This document shows, one piece after another, positions 37,985-47,827 of a DNA stretch of 64,000 nt (the stretch's first letter is position 1; every line of letters begins with the position of its first letter). The DNA is taken from assembly GCF_036373705.1 (NCBI RefSeq), contig NC_089857.1, forward strand, positions 40,248,784 to 40,312,783, given 5' to 3'. The notes beneath the pieces were generated by a model that made no database searches, was not told the DNA's origin, and saw nothing but the letters and a program-made list of their open reading frames with translations. The translations under genes and the position numbers were made by a program. Origin of the DNA: Amia ocellicauda. Its lineage: Eukaryota; Chordata; Actinopteri; Amiiformes; Amiidae.

Positions 37985-38806
37985 ATGACTCTGGAAGAAG
38001 CGCCGCAGCTGGAGGAGGCCGGCAGCGCCGGGACGCAGGGAGCCGGCGCAGCGCTGGAGGAGCTCCTGCTTTCTGCTAAAAAACAAGACAACCTGACGGT
38101 GGGAGTCTATGAATCCGCAAAAGTCATGAATGTGTAAGTATCGCTACGGTCTCCATGCAAACTGCAGAGTTGCTGCGTCTGTCCGATATCCGCGAAATGC
38201 TCATCTCGTTCCTCTTCTCCCTCCCAGCGACCCAGACAGCGTGTCTTTCTGCGTGCTGGCGACCGAGCAGTACGAGTGTGACATCGCCCTGCAGATCCAC
38301 TTCACCCTCATCCAGGCCTTCTGCTTCGACAACGACATCAGCATCGTGCGGGTCAACGACACCCGGCGCCTGGCAGAGCTGCTGGGCAGCGAGGAGGCCG
38401 GCGAGCCCGCAGACGCGCACTGCGTCCTCATCACGGTACGTGTCCCAGCAGGGCGAGAGAAACGCTGCTCTAGTTTATAATCGTTGGGAGCCTTCATTTA
38501 GAACTGGTCTATAAGCCTTTATAATGTATGATCTATAATCGGTTGGCAGCTCCAAAAGAGTAACTTGTATACACTTGCTGGAGTGAAGATCTTGATAGTC
38601 TTGTTAATGCAGCTTTAATCTGAAGTGGTAATGATCAGATGTGAAATGGCTGTTCACCGCTGAACTGACGTCTCTCCGGCCGTTTCCCGCAGAGCCCCGC
38701 CGAGAGCCCGAGCGGCGAGCCGGCCCTGGAGCAGCTGCGCTCCTTCTGCGCGGAGAGCCGGCGCCGCGGTGACTGGCTGCCCGCCGTGGCGCTGCCTGCT
38801 CGCTGA
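37985..38806 (+). CDS. gadd45g-like: GADD45 gamma-like (copy 3), mosaic gene
   Basis: GADD45-family protein with the same role as copy 1. Three coding exons, 37,985-38,133, 38,228-38,435 and 38,693-38,806, give 156 residues with correct GT/AG borders. It starts MTLEE and aligns with copy 1 across the former exon 1/2 junction with no intron, so that intron was lost precisely. From 38,066 to 38,142 (end of exon 1 and first bases of the intron) it is identical to copy 1, and the rest of that intron is also related to copy 1. From 38,215 to 38,454 it is identical to copy 2. Its last exon ([19 protein letters not shown]) is the most diverged of the three, with several substitutions in the otherwise conserved WKDP segment. 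The frame is open and the core intact, so I treat it as functional. Confidence 0.93.
38066..38142 (+). repeat. 77-bp conversion tract shared with copy 1
   Basis: Perfect match, in inverted orientation, to 29,668-29,744, covering the end of the exon encoding [20 protein letters not shown] and the first nine bases of the intron. Patchy but clear similarity continues through the intron. Confidence 0.95.
38215..38454 (+). repeat. 240-bp conversion tract (copy 3 arm)
   Basis: Perfect inverted counterpart of 33,748-33,987. Confidence 0.97.
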
Positions 38807-39167
38807 AGCGGACCTGGCTTGTCTCTGGAAATGGTTAACCTTCATCTGAACATCACCCAGGAATACGTGGGTGACAAGGCCACACATCCCCGGATGAGCC
38901 CGAGCAGGAGCCGCGGCGACGCCAGTGCGAGAGCGCTGCCCGCGCCCGGGTTGATGCCCACCTGCGGCAGAGATGCCCTGCTGACCTTCGGGCAGCCGAC
39001 CATGGCGAGACTGGAGAGGCCTGTGTGCGGGGATTTGCAGGAAAATGCTTGAAAAAAATACAGGACGGACTTGTAGCGTTGATTCAATGACCAAGCAAAG
39101 CCGCAGCGCCCGGACCTCCTCCCGTGAGTGGATCTGGTTCACACAATTGTGCTTTTTAAACCTATCC

Positions 39168-39173
39168 AATAAA
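39168..39173 (+). terminator. poly(A) signal of GADD45 copy 3
   Basis: AATAAA 362 bp after the copy 3 stop codon, followed by a T-rich stretch. Confidence 0.75.
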
Positions 39174-39489
39174 AAAGAAAACGGACGTTTGTGTCACTCG
39201 TTAATGCTCCTTTAATTACATGGCTAAATGTTAGTATAATGGAAACCAAGATGGTAACTATTGTTAAGCCACTAAAGACGGTTCATATGCTTTACATTCT
39301 TAATCCATAAAATGTGGCATTTTGGTAAATGACATAATCCAATCAAACCTATTTACAGGAACCCAGTACTGTCTTCTTGATTCATACAGGTGCCATTTCC
39401 AGGTGTTTACATGCATTCTCAATCTACACACTTTTGAGAAATAAACCATGAAAACGCAGTCTGCATAGATTTGCAGTGTAAGGAGTCCA

Positions 39490-39645
39490 TGGCCCTCACT
39501 GATTTGCATTTGCAAAGGGAGCACAATGGCCGGCTCCCCCTGTCACAGCCCTCCCTACACCGTTGCCCCTTTCAGTCAAATGTTTCCACAGCCCAACTGC
39601 TCCATCTGCCAGCTGCAGCGAGTGGGGGAGGGAACCACAGCAGTG
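39490..39645 (+). promoter_or_regulatory. cluster module F
   Basis: Perfect octamer ATTTGCAT (39,502-39,509) followed by TTGCAAAGG, SOX core ACAATGG (39,523-39,529), CCGGCTCC, CCATCTGCC (39,602), E-box CAGCTG (39,610-39,615) and GGGGGAGGG (39,624-39,632). The leading GGCACACGC block is eroded to GGCCCTCACT. It lies about 0.3 kb beyond the 3' end of copy 3. Confidence 0.6.
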
Positions 39646-40526
39646 TCCGCTGTTCTTCATCCAATGAAAGGCCCAAGGGCCAGACTAAGATGCCATAATT
39701 TCAGAGACTTTGTTCTGGTACTTTTGCTCCACATGGTCATCTACTAAACAAACTCTAGTACAAGCACAGACGAGTAATTTGTATTATAATAAAACTTTAA
39801 AATATAAAAGCATACCTGTTAGTGGAAATCAAGTTCAGAAAACAGGGTAGCATAAAAAGATATAAACCTCTTTAATTAAAATGAAACTGAGCAGTACTTC
39901 ATAACATGATGAAAAAATAAAATTAATAAATCACAGGCTGCAAGGTGCTCCAAGAAATGAGAGAAACAGTGCATATGTAAGGAACATATCACATTTTATC
40001 AATAGACTTTATAATTGGCTGTGCAAAATGACACATTTCAGGGGAAATGCAGCTGATCGAATGGATATTATAGATTATAATATTGCCATCTAAATGCTTT
40101 GTACACAGCAGGAGAGGAGCACAAAATACATTCAGTCCTAATACCCACATTATACAGTGCTTTATACTATATACAAAAGAGCTACCTTTATAGCTAGAGG
40201 ACATAGTTAAAAACTTCAGATATTTTCCATTAACAGTCCCTATGAAATGGTGTCTTCTCAGAATACCCCAATAAAAATAATGAGCTGTTATTACATACAA
40301 CACAGAAAATCCATATTTACAGCAGTAATAAGAACCTTAGAAAACTGGTTTTGTTTGACATGCCTAATCCGAAAGCATAGGCGCTCTTCTGGCAAGGGAA
40401 CATGAAGCTGGCAGCGTCTGTTTAAGACACGTTTTGTGCAAGCAATTTAAAAACAATGTCCTGGATATTAAAATGTATTTTAATAAATAAGACTTTTTTT
40501 TTTTTTTTTTTTTTGCATCTTTCAAA
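39646..40526. other. intergenic DNA between copy 3 and creb3
   Basis: AT-rich sequence with a long poly(T) run near 40,495-40,514. No exon or mobile element is recognised. Confidence 0.55.
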
Positions 40527-40532
40527 TTTATT
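40527..40532 (-). terminator. poly(A) signal of creb3
   Basis: AATAAA on the minus strand, about 465 bp after the creb3 stop codon. Confidence 0.55.
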
Positions 40533-40996
40533 CTGCAAATAAGCACTTGATACTCTTCAGTGCAAATACCAGGGCATGAACTGAATCACGCCTTTTACAG
40601 CTACTTTAACAGAATAGTTCTCATAGACAGAGCCCTGTGGACCCAGGACAATGATTTCAATTATTGTAAACCTCAATACTTTACAAGCTTTACTGGTATT
40701 TTATCACATAGTTACACTCTTGAGATTATAGACACATCCACAATTCAGGAACGGTACAGGAGACGATTACGTTCCTGGCCATTCAGATAAAACTAGCCTC
40801 CCCTTCTCTGGTGATGGGAAACTCTTGGGGTTTTGATTGAGACAGGTTTGTAAATATCGCGAGTAAAGCTGCTCACAGCCCACAGTTTGTCCGAGCAGTT
40901 GGGGAGCAATACTGCATGTGGCGCGGCCGTCACCGTCACCAGATCGGGAGGATCGTCCCTTTTGATCTCGAATTTCATCCGAAAGAACTTCCGGGT

Positions 40997-43900
40997 TTAC
41001 ATTTCATCGGAGCGGTGCTGCTGTATTATGACTGAAGTGGTCTTCTGGTCAATCCACTTGTCGTTATCCACTGCCGGGCCGGGGGCCTTGTAGTCCAGTG
41101 CCCCTGCGGTGCCGGCGGCGCCCCGGTGACTCTCCTGGCCGCTGGCGGGGGTGATGCTGGGCTTCTCCGGTGACGGGAAGTCAGAGGAGGAGTTACTGTT
41201 GACGGCAGATTCCGACTCGGCTTGATCCACTTTCTGAAAGTCCGGAGTGTGGTTCTGACCCCCGGACAGCATGGACTGGCTGTTCTCCACCTTGGATAGC
41301 ATGAAGACACGCTCCGTTTCGAGTTCTGCGACGCCGGGCGGCTCCTGCTTCTCCACCGCGATCGAGTCGATGGAGGGAAGCGAGCGCAGAGTTCTTGAGA
41401 GCACTGGAGAAAAAAAACAAGGCCTTAATAGATCTGCGAATGGCATTTGGAGCAACATCAATTTGTCACTGTAAATGCAGTGACTTCATTTTTTTAAAGA
41501 GACATTATATTATTTAATCATGTTATACAAATTGGGACATCTTACTAGAATTTAGGATTAGGATTTTAACCAGTTGGGCTAAACGCTGAGCAGTTAAGAG
41601 AACAAATACTTAAGGAGCTCCTTTAAAATCAGTTTTGAGAATCTGAGGCAGAATGATTGCATCCGGGTCGGGAGCCTCACCTCCTGAAGTGACATAAACT
41701 TCCTTCTGATTGACACTGCGGCCGAACGGATTGACACTGGGGAAGATAATCAGGCAGAAGGACAGCACGAAGACCTGTGGAATTGGAAACAGACCCAGGA
41801 CTGTGAAAACTGCTTCAGGAAAAGGTTTCCATGGAATTAAAACTGAACAAACAAGGCCAATTGATGTCACAGTACAATTAACTAAAAATGGTACAGTATT
41901 TTTTTCTATTAGTTTTAATAATACCACACACTAACAACAGTTGCCTCATCGTAGTTTGCTTTTCACACACTTTAACACTCTCTCACATTCACACCTCATT
42001 CTACAGTCAAAACCTGAGCGCTGAAGTCAATGCACAGCCCTGCACACAAAATGCTCCGCTTTTGCATTTCACTGCAATCTGTACATGCAATGGTCATAAA
42101 GCATTTTGACCCCTTTCTTCTCGCACTCACCATGATGCAGGTGCTCGTGGTGGTGGTCTTCATCGTGGTGTGCTTCATCAGGGACTGCAGTTTCCTCAGC
42201 TGCTCGATCAGAGATCTGGTGGAAGACAGACCAGCATTGATGCCCTCCGATTAATACAAGGCAATAACTAATGCACAGTCACTGGAAGCAAAACACACAG
42301 CAGCCTGCTACATCAGGGCATTCTTCAACTAGACAATAATTGCTGTTGATAATGTTCTGTAGTATACAATGCCAATGTTGTTATTAACTGGGGGTCCTGA
42401 GGGGTAAAGTAACTGGCTAAACCATGAATCAGATGTCATATGTTAAAGACTGTCCGATGAACACAGTCGAGGGGAGTGGATCTGTGCCAGATCGTCCCGT
42501 CATAACTGGAGTATATCCAATTTCACTGCTTATTATTGTCTATACTGAATACATTTAAAAATTAAAAGTAACTTCACTGCTAAGCAGAAGGCTGAAGGCT
42601 GTACCTCCTTCATGCTTATCTTTATGGTGTGTGTTTTGTGCCATCAGGGAGCAGAGGGGTACAGAGAGAGCGCGATGGGGAGATAATGCCATCTGTGTCG
42701 GTGATAAGTGGTGACTATTTGCTTGTGCGTGTTTAAGTGGTGCCTCCACTGAATTCCTATCACAACGACTGACCTAAAAATGGCTTGGTAAAACATGGGT
42801 AACATGCATAACAAGGTGTAAGGAAACAAACATTTAAAATATTATGTTATATAAAGAGGTATTTGAAAATAAGTTGTTCATGTAAGCTGGAAGGGTTCAG
42901 GTACGAGCAGAGAGCGGATACGACTGATCATTGATCTGATTAGATTGTCTACAGCCCTCTTTTGACTGCGGCGGTTTGTTACAACAATAGAAGTGGTTGG
43001 CTGTGGCTTTACTGGCCGCTGGAGTCATTGACATGATCAAGGAACTGCTTTAGAGTGATCAGCTCTAGCATGATCACTGCATTCAGTCAAGTCTTTAATC
43101 CAGAAAGTGAAAGGTAAACCAGGCCAATCTAACCCTTGCTCTTGGATGCGATTATTTTAAAACATGACTAACAAAAAGACTACCCATTTTTCCCTACAAA
43201 GGATTTTTCATATACTAATTCTGGTCTGATTAGTTCACAGACACAGCGTTTTGATACGAGGGAAGACGTTCTTACATGTTCTGCTTCTGCAGATGCTGCA
43301 CTTTCTTCTGCAGCTCTTGGTTATGGGCCGTGCACACTGCCACTCTGCAGGGAAGAGGGAAATGTCAGGTACAACTGCAGTCCTGTCCTTACAAATGTGT
43401 CTCGTAAGCTCTTGCAGAAAAGTACTGCATTTGTGCTCTTGGACTTTAAACAGACACATGCATGCATATGTATATACACAGACGCACAGACAAACAGACG
43501 CCTCACCTGCTCTCTAATCCATCCACATATATTTTCTTCTTCTTGCGGCTCTCCTGTGCTGATTGCTTGTTGCGGATCTTTCGCCTCACTCTCTTCAGAG
43601 TTCTTTCTTCTGACTGGAAAAACAACATGCATCCTTTCAGTTTCAAGTATTTTGGTTATTTTAAGTTGACAATTCACAGTTCACCATCACCTGTCATCTT
43701 TACATATGAAATATACAGTGTCTTATTTAAGACGAAACCTAGGGACATTGATAAAATGAAAATAATATGATTTCCCCCCGTATCAGCCCGTTTATGTGCA
43801 CTGTAGTGCCCACTGCAGCTGTAGTGAAATTCAAAAGCAAACTACGGCTCGTGCATTACTTCAAATAGAAAGTCATGAAAGAAGATTACTTTTGTAAGAG

Positions 43901-45384
43901 GCAACTGGGTTGGTATTGAAACACCCTCCTTGGCAAGAATCCGCTTCTCTTCCTCCGTGAGAACGATTTCCTTGAACTGGAACTGGAAAAAAAGGCATAC
44001 AAATAAAAACTAAAAACATTTATCTCAATAAATCTTCCTCACATCTTGGCAGTTGGTCATTTTATTCAAAGTCACTTCCCCCACAGATAGTTCTTGGCTG
44101 AAAGTAAAAGGCAGACCCCAGTCTTTGCTGAAATAATCCATACTTCATAGACAATTACAAAAACACACCAGCAGGGGCTCAAATTCATTTTTTAAAATAC
44201 ATGACATGACTGAACCACAGGAGGGCACCATGAGACTGATCATTGTATTACCACCAAGTCTGCTCTCTAGCTATAGCTTGATAATTTGTGTTCCTATTAA
44301 TTGATATATTACATAGAACATAAACGTGACAAAGTATGATCTCAGTTATCTAGATTTATAATATTGTATTTTTAAAACGCAACTCTGAGAAGAAACTAAA
44401 TGCTTTCAATGAGAATCGAGGGAAGCAGATTTAAACTCACCTGGCCTGCTTTATTGGGATGTGGAGCATCTTCTATTGCAAGAGTCACTGGGTTCTCACT
44501 GGTGTCCTCTTCGACCATACACTCAGAGTCCCAGTCATCTGACAGGAGAAGATTGAAAGAGTTAAATACACAAACATACATTATCTTTGTTTCTGTTCAA
44601 TTACAATGAACCTAATAGTGGCCTAATAGTGTCACAACTACAGCCCCCCCCCCAAAAAAGATCTTCCAAAGTACGCATTAGGCACAAGTCATCTAATTTC
44701 CTACACACCTAGATCAATAAAGACGTCAGTGTCGGGGTTCTCCGTCCGCACGCTCAGCAGGGTGTCCGAGGCGTCCAGGCCATGCTGCAGGGAGTAGGTG
44801 TGGTCCGTCTGGACCACCACTCCTATCTGAAACTCAGGAGGACTGATGGGTTCACAGAACTTGGGACTGGGGGAAGGAGTGCCGTCGCTGCTGGTGGAGC
44901 TGCTGCAGTTGATGTTGTCCTCCGATATCCCACTGTCGCTGCCCAGCGGAGACAGAGACTGGCAGGGGACAGTGTCCTCTTCCAAAGGGCCCAGTATCGA
45001 CTTCAGGAACTCCTCGGTCTCAATGTCATTCAGCATCTGCGAAGAAAACACAGCTAAGTTAAAAAAAAACTCCCTCAAAAGCACAGGAACTGTTTAGCTC
45101 TAGAATGTACCACAGACTATAAAATAACAAGTGCAAAATAAACAGTACCCTCCCTTGTGGTCCACTGATTGAGACCGAGATCATTTTAACCTTTCAGTTA
45201 ACACACAAATTCATCTTATCACAGCAGAGCCATAATCTGCATGTAACTCAGTGGTTCTCAATCCTGCTCCTGGGGATGCAGTGTTCTGCTGGTTTTTGAC
45301 CCACCCTCAAATAACTGAAACCTTAATTAAACTAATAATTTGCTTTATTAGATTTTTAAACGTTACATTAATAAAAGATGGAGA

Positions 45385-45427
<43 letters not shown>

Positions 45428-45916
45428 CGAATATACTTTTGTGTAATATACTGGTGTCTCCAATGGTTTAAAATTCTTAATAAGCTCTGATTCGGAAAAT
45501 TATTAGTTCAATTAAAGAATTGAAATACCAAAAACCAGCAGGACATTGGGTTCCCAGGACCAGAACTAGGAACCACTGCTGTAACTGAACAGATCAGGAC
45601 AGAAAAACACTCCTAAATCATCAAACGAGTAGCTGCAATGGCTATGAAGTGACCTAAACATAAGAAATTATAAAGAAGAAAACAATACCTAAATCAGAGC
45701 ATGCATGTATAAAGAAAAGGACAAATACATCACATCCACACACATAAACAGGATAGGGTAGTGATTTAGGCTCACATCTTGGTCAGCGAGGCCCCACTCA
45801 GCCATGAGGTCAGCCCCATCGGTGAAGGCCTGGTCGACACCATCGCTTCCATCCTGGAAGAGAAGCCCCAGCAGCTCTGCGCTGTCCATCTCACCCAGGT
45901 CGTCACTAAAGGACAT
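40997..45916 (-). CDS. creb3: CREB3 (Luman) ER-bound bZIP transcription factor
   Basis: A transcription factor held in the ER membrane and released by Golgi site-1/site-2 proteases to enter the nucleus. Nine coding exons on the minus strand join in frame to 473 residues: 45,776-45,916; 44,709-45,036; 44,441-44,538; 43,890-43,982; 43,507-43,613; 43,276-43,344; 42,131-42,215; 41,681-41,774; 40,997-41,403. The acidic N-terminus holds GSDSGISED and an HCF-1-binding-type motif DHTY near residue 125. The basic region ([18 protein letters not shown]) is at about 229-246, followed by YVDGLESR and the leucine zipper to about 285. The single membrane segment ([18 protein letters not shown]) is at about 304-321, then the site-1 protease motif RTLR near 342. 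DHTYSL and [12 protein letters not shown] match CREB3 better than CREB3L3 or CREB3L4. The lumenal tail is longer than in human CREB3. The exon 5 acceptor could be six bases further in. Upstream noncoding exon near 47,302. Confidence 0.93.
45249..45578. mobile_element. hAT-like MITE in creb3 intron
   Basis: Terminal inverted repeats of about 49 bp begin CAGTGGTTCTCAATCCTG and end with the complement. They are flanked by a near-perfect 8-bp duplication (ATGTAACT on the left, CTGTAACT on the right), the size made by hAT transposases. There is no coding capacity. An (ATT)n run has expanded inside it. It lies in the intron between the first two coding exons of creb3. Confidence 0.85.
45387..45426. 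repeat. (ATT)n microsatellite inside the MITE
   Basis: About 13 ATT triplets within the nonautonomous hAT-like element. Confidence 0.95.
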
Positions 45917-46866
45917 CTGTGAAGGAACGGGTCAGTTATTGTGGGTGCACACGCACAGTATACACACCATCTTCCCCCACCCGCCTGCAGACAACTAGCA
46001 GCTCTTCCAAAAGCACCCACAGAGGATCATAGCTCTGTCTAGTTACATTTCCAACACATAACCACACACACGAGAAAGACAAAAACTAACAACAAATCAG
46101 CATGACAGTACGATGAACTGGTTTCACAGCTTCACAAGGCATGACGCTATACTGCCAAACAGCGGCTGCACCCAGACAGGAAGACATGATTGCGGTTCCC
46201 ATGCTGCAGTCACGCATGAATACAGTGTAAAGAGGTGTGAAAGTGCATCGCTGTGCAGAGCTGACCCAGGCTCTCAGCAACAGCGCTTACGTCATGTTTT
46301 TCATCAAACAACTGCATACGTGTACTGTGTGAAGGGTGTGTGATCATAAACGTCTTGCTCTCAGCAGGTATCATAACTGCATACCAATCAGCAAGAAGAA
46401 ATACAGAACCAATATCAATCACAGTGACTGAAGACCCTAATGCAACAAACTGCATGTGCTGAAGGATTTAAGAGTAATAGCAGAAGTATGTTAAAGCCTG
46501 TTAAAGTAAAGGTTTTGAACTGCCCCCCTAATGCAGGACCATTCACAGGGTAAAGTAAACACGAATACAGAGCCAACACTCAAGATTAAACATCTGCTAC
46601 AATGAATAGTGTTGTGAAATAAGCATAGTCAGCACAATACTGAAGAGCTCATGAGTTGCGTATATTTGATCAGAGACAGTCTACTTTACACATTTACAGT
46701 CTGCAGCAGGTATTGACCCAACTGCTTTCAATGCACCCATGAGATGAAAATCCAGAGATCCCACAGAAACCCTCAACTTAAAGACCCGTATGAAATGGGG
46801 TCAGACTCACATTTCTGTAAAAATGAGGAATTCCCCCCAGACACACTCCCGATCAAAGGAGCCGCA

Positions 46867-46874
46867 TGACGTCA
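46867..46874. promoter_or_regulatory. palindromic CRE upstream of creb3 coding start
   Basis: A perfect TGACGTCA cAMP-response/bZIP element 0.95 kb upstream of the creb3 ATG. CREB3 proteins bind CRE-like sites, so autoregulation or an alternative intronic promoter is possible. Confidence 0.55.
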
Positions 46875-47301
46875 CGACGAGTCGGACAGATCACAAGACG
46901 CGTTACTGTGTCGCGCTGAACACAAAGTGACACTTCACCGATGAGTGACCCATTTTAAGCCAACCGTGTTCACTGACATTTATTTTACGTATTTCTCCTA
47001 ATCGTATAAATGCAACCTTGATTTAATTAAAAGAGTCCACCATTTTATTGTCGTAGAATAATTGCAGATTACATTTCCGCACAAAAAACAACAATCAAAA
47101 CCCACAACGTTCATGGTCATGTGAAATAAAGTGTTAGGACACATGTCGAGTGCAGATTATTCTGGTTGTTGTTATTATTACAAAGCCATCACTTATTTAT
47201 TTTAATAGACAGATGCACGCCCCATTAAAAGTAGATATAGCTAGATTACAATTACAGAGTAACTAGTATCAATCACGTAGCTGCTGTTATTATCGTCTTA
47301 C

Positions 47302-47480
47302 CTTTTCAGTTGCCAGGCTCTGCAGTCACACGTAAACCTAATAACATGAAGCTCGTTGTCTCAAGTTCCTCTTCTGCTTTCCGGATGAAATCACCTTCCA
47401 ACGAGACAGAAATTGCGTCATTGCGTCAAGACCAGTCTGTGCGTCTTCTTCGCGAGGGATTCTGGGATATGAAGTCCCCC
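47302..47480 (-). promoter_or_regulatory. creb3 noncoding first exon and promoter region
   Basis: On the minus strand a donor AAAAG/GTAAGA at 47,302/47,301 ends a likely 5' noncoding exon. The acceptor directly before the ATG at 45,916 fits as its partner. Upstream on the minus strand lie tandem bZIP-like sites (plus-strand ATTGCGTCATTGCGTCAAG, about 47,411-47,430) and a ZNF143-like ACTTCATATCCCAGAATCC (about 47,457-47,475), motifs usual at transcription starts. The exact start site is not determined. Confidence 0.6.
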
Positions 47481-47827
47481 CCGTTAAAAAGCCAGGAAGT
47501 CAGGCCGCAGGTACACATACACATACACATACGCATGCTCACAGCCAGAACCTGTTCCGATTTTATTAACAACTTGCTACGATGTTATCCAATTATTTAG
47601 CTTTTTTGTTATGTGATCAAAATAAGCTGGAACAGACCAGGCTAGAACAAATTTAACAGCAGACAAGAAAGAGATAGCAAAGCCCCATCCTCCAAAAAAT
47701 CATTATCTGCTAAACTCTACTCAAGCCACAATTTATATCCCCTGGGCACAGTACATATTCACCTTACAGAAATAGAAACATCTCCTTAACCCTCCAAATA
47801 TCTAATTGGGAATGTAGGAACACGATA

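Noticed and set aside
42040-42100. Possible module in a creb3 intron (TTTTGCATTTCACTG then GCAATGG)
   Set aside because: Only partial motif matches; the ordered blocks are missing.
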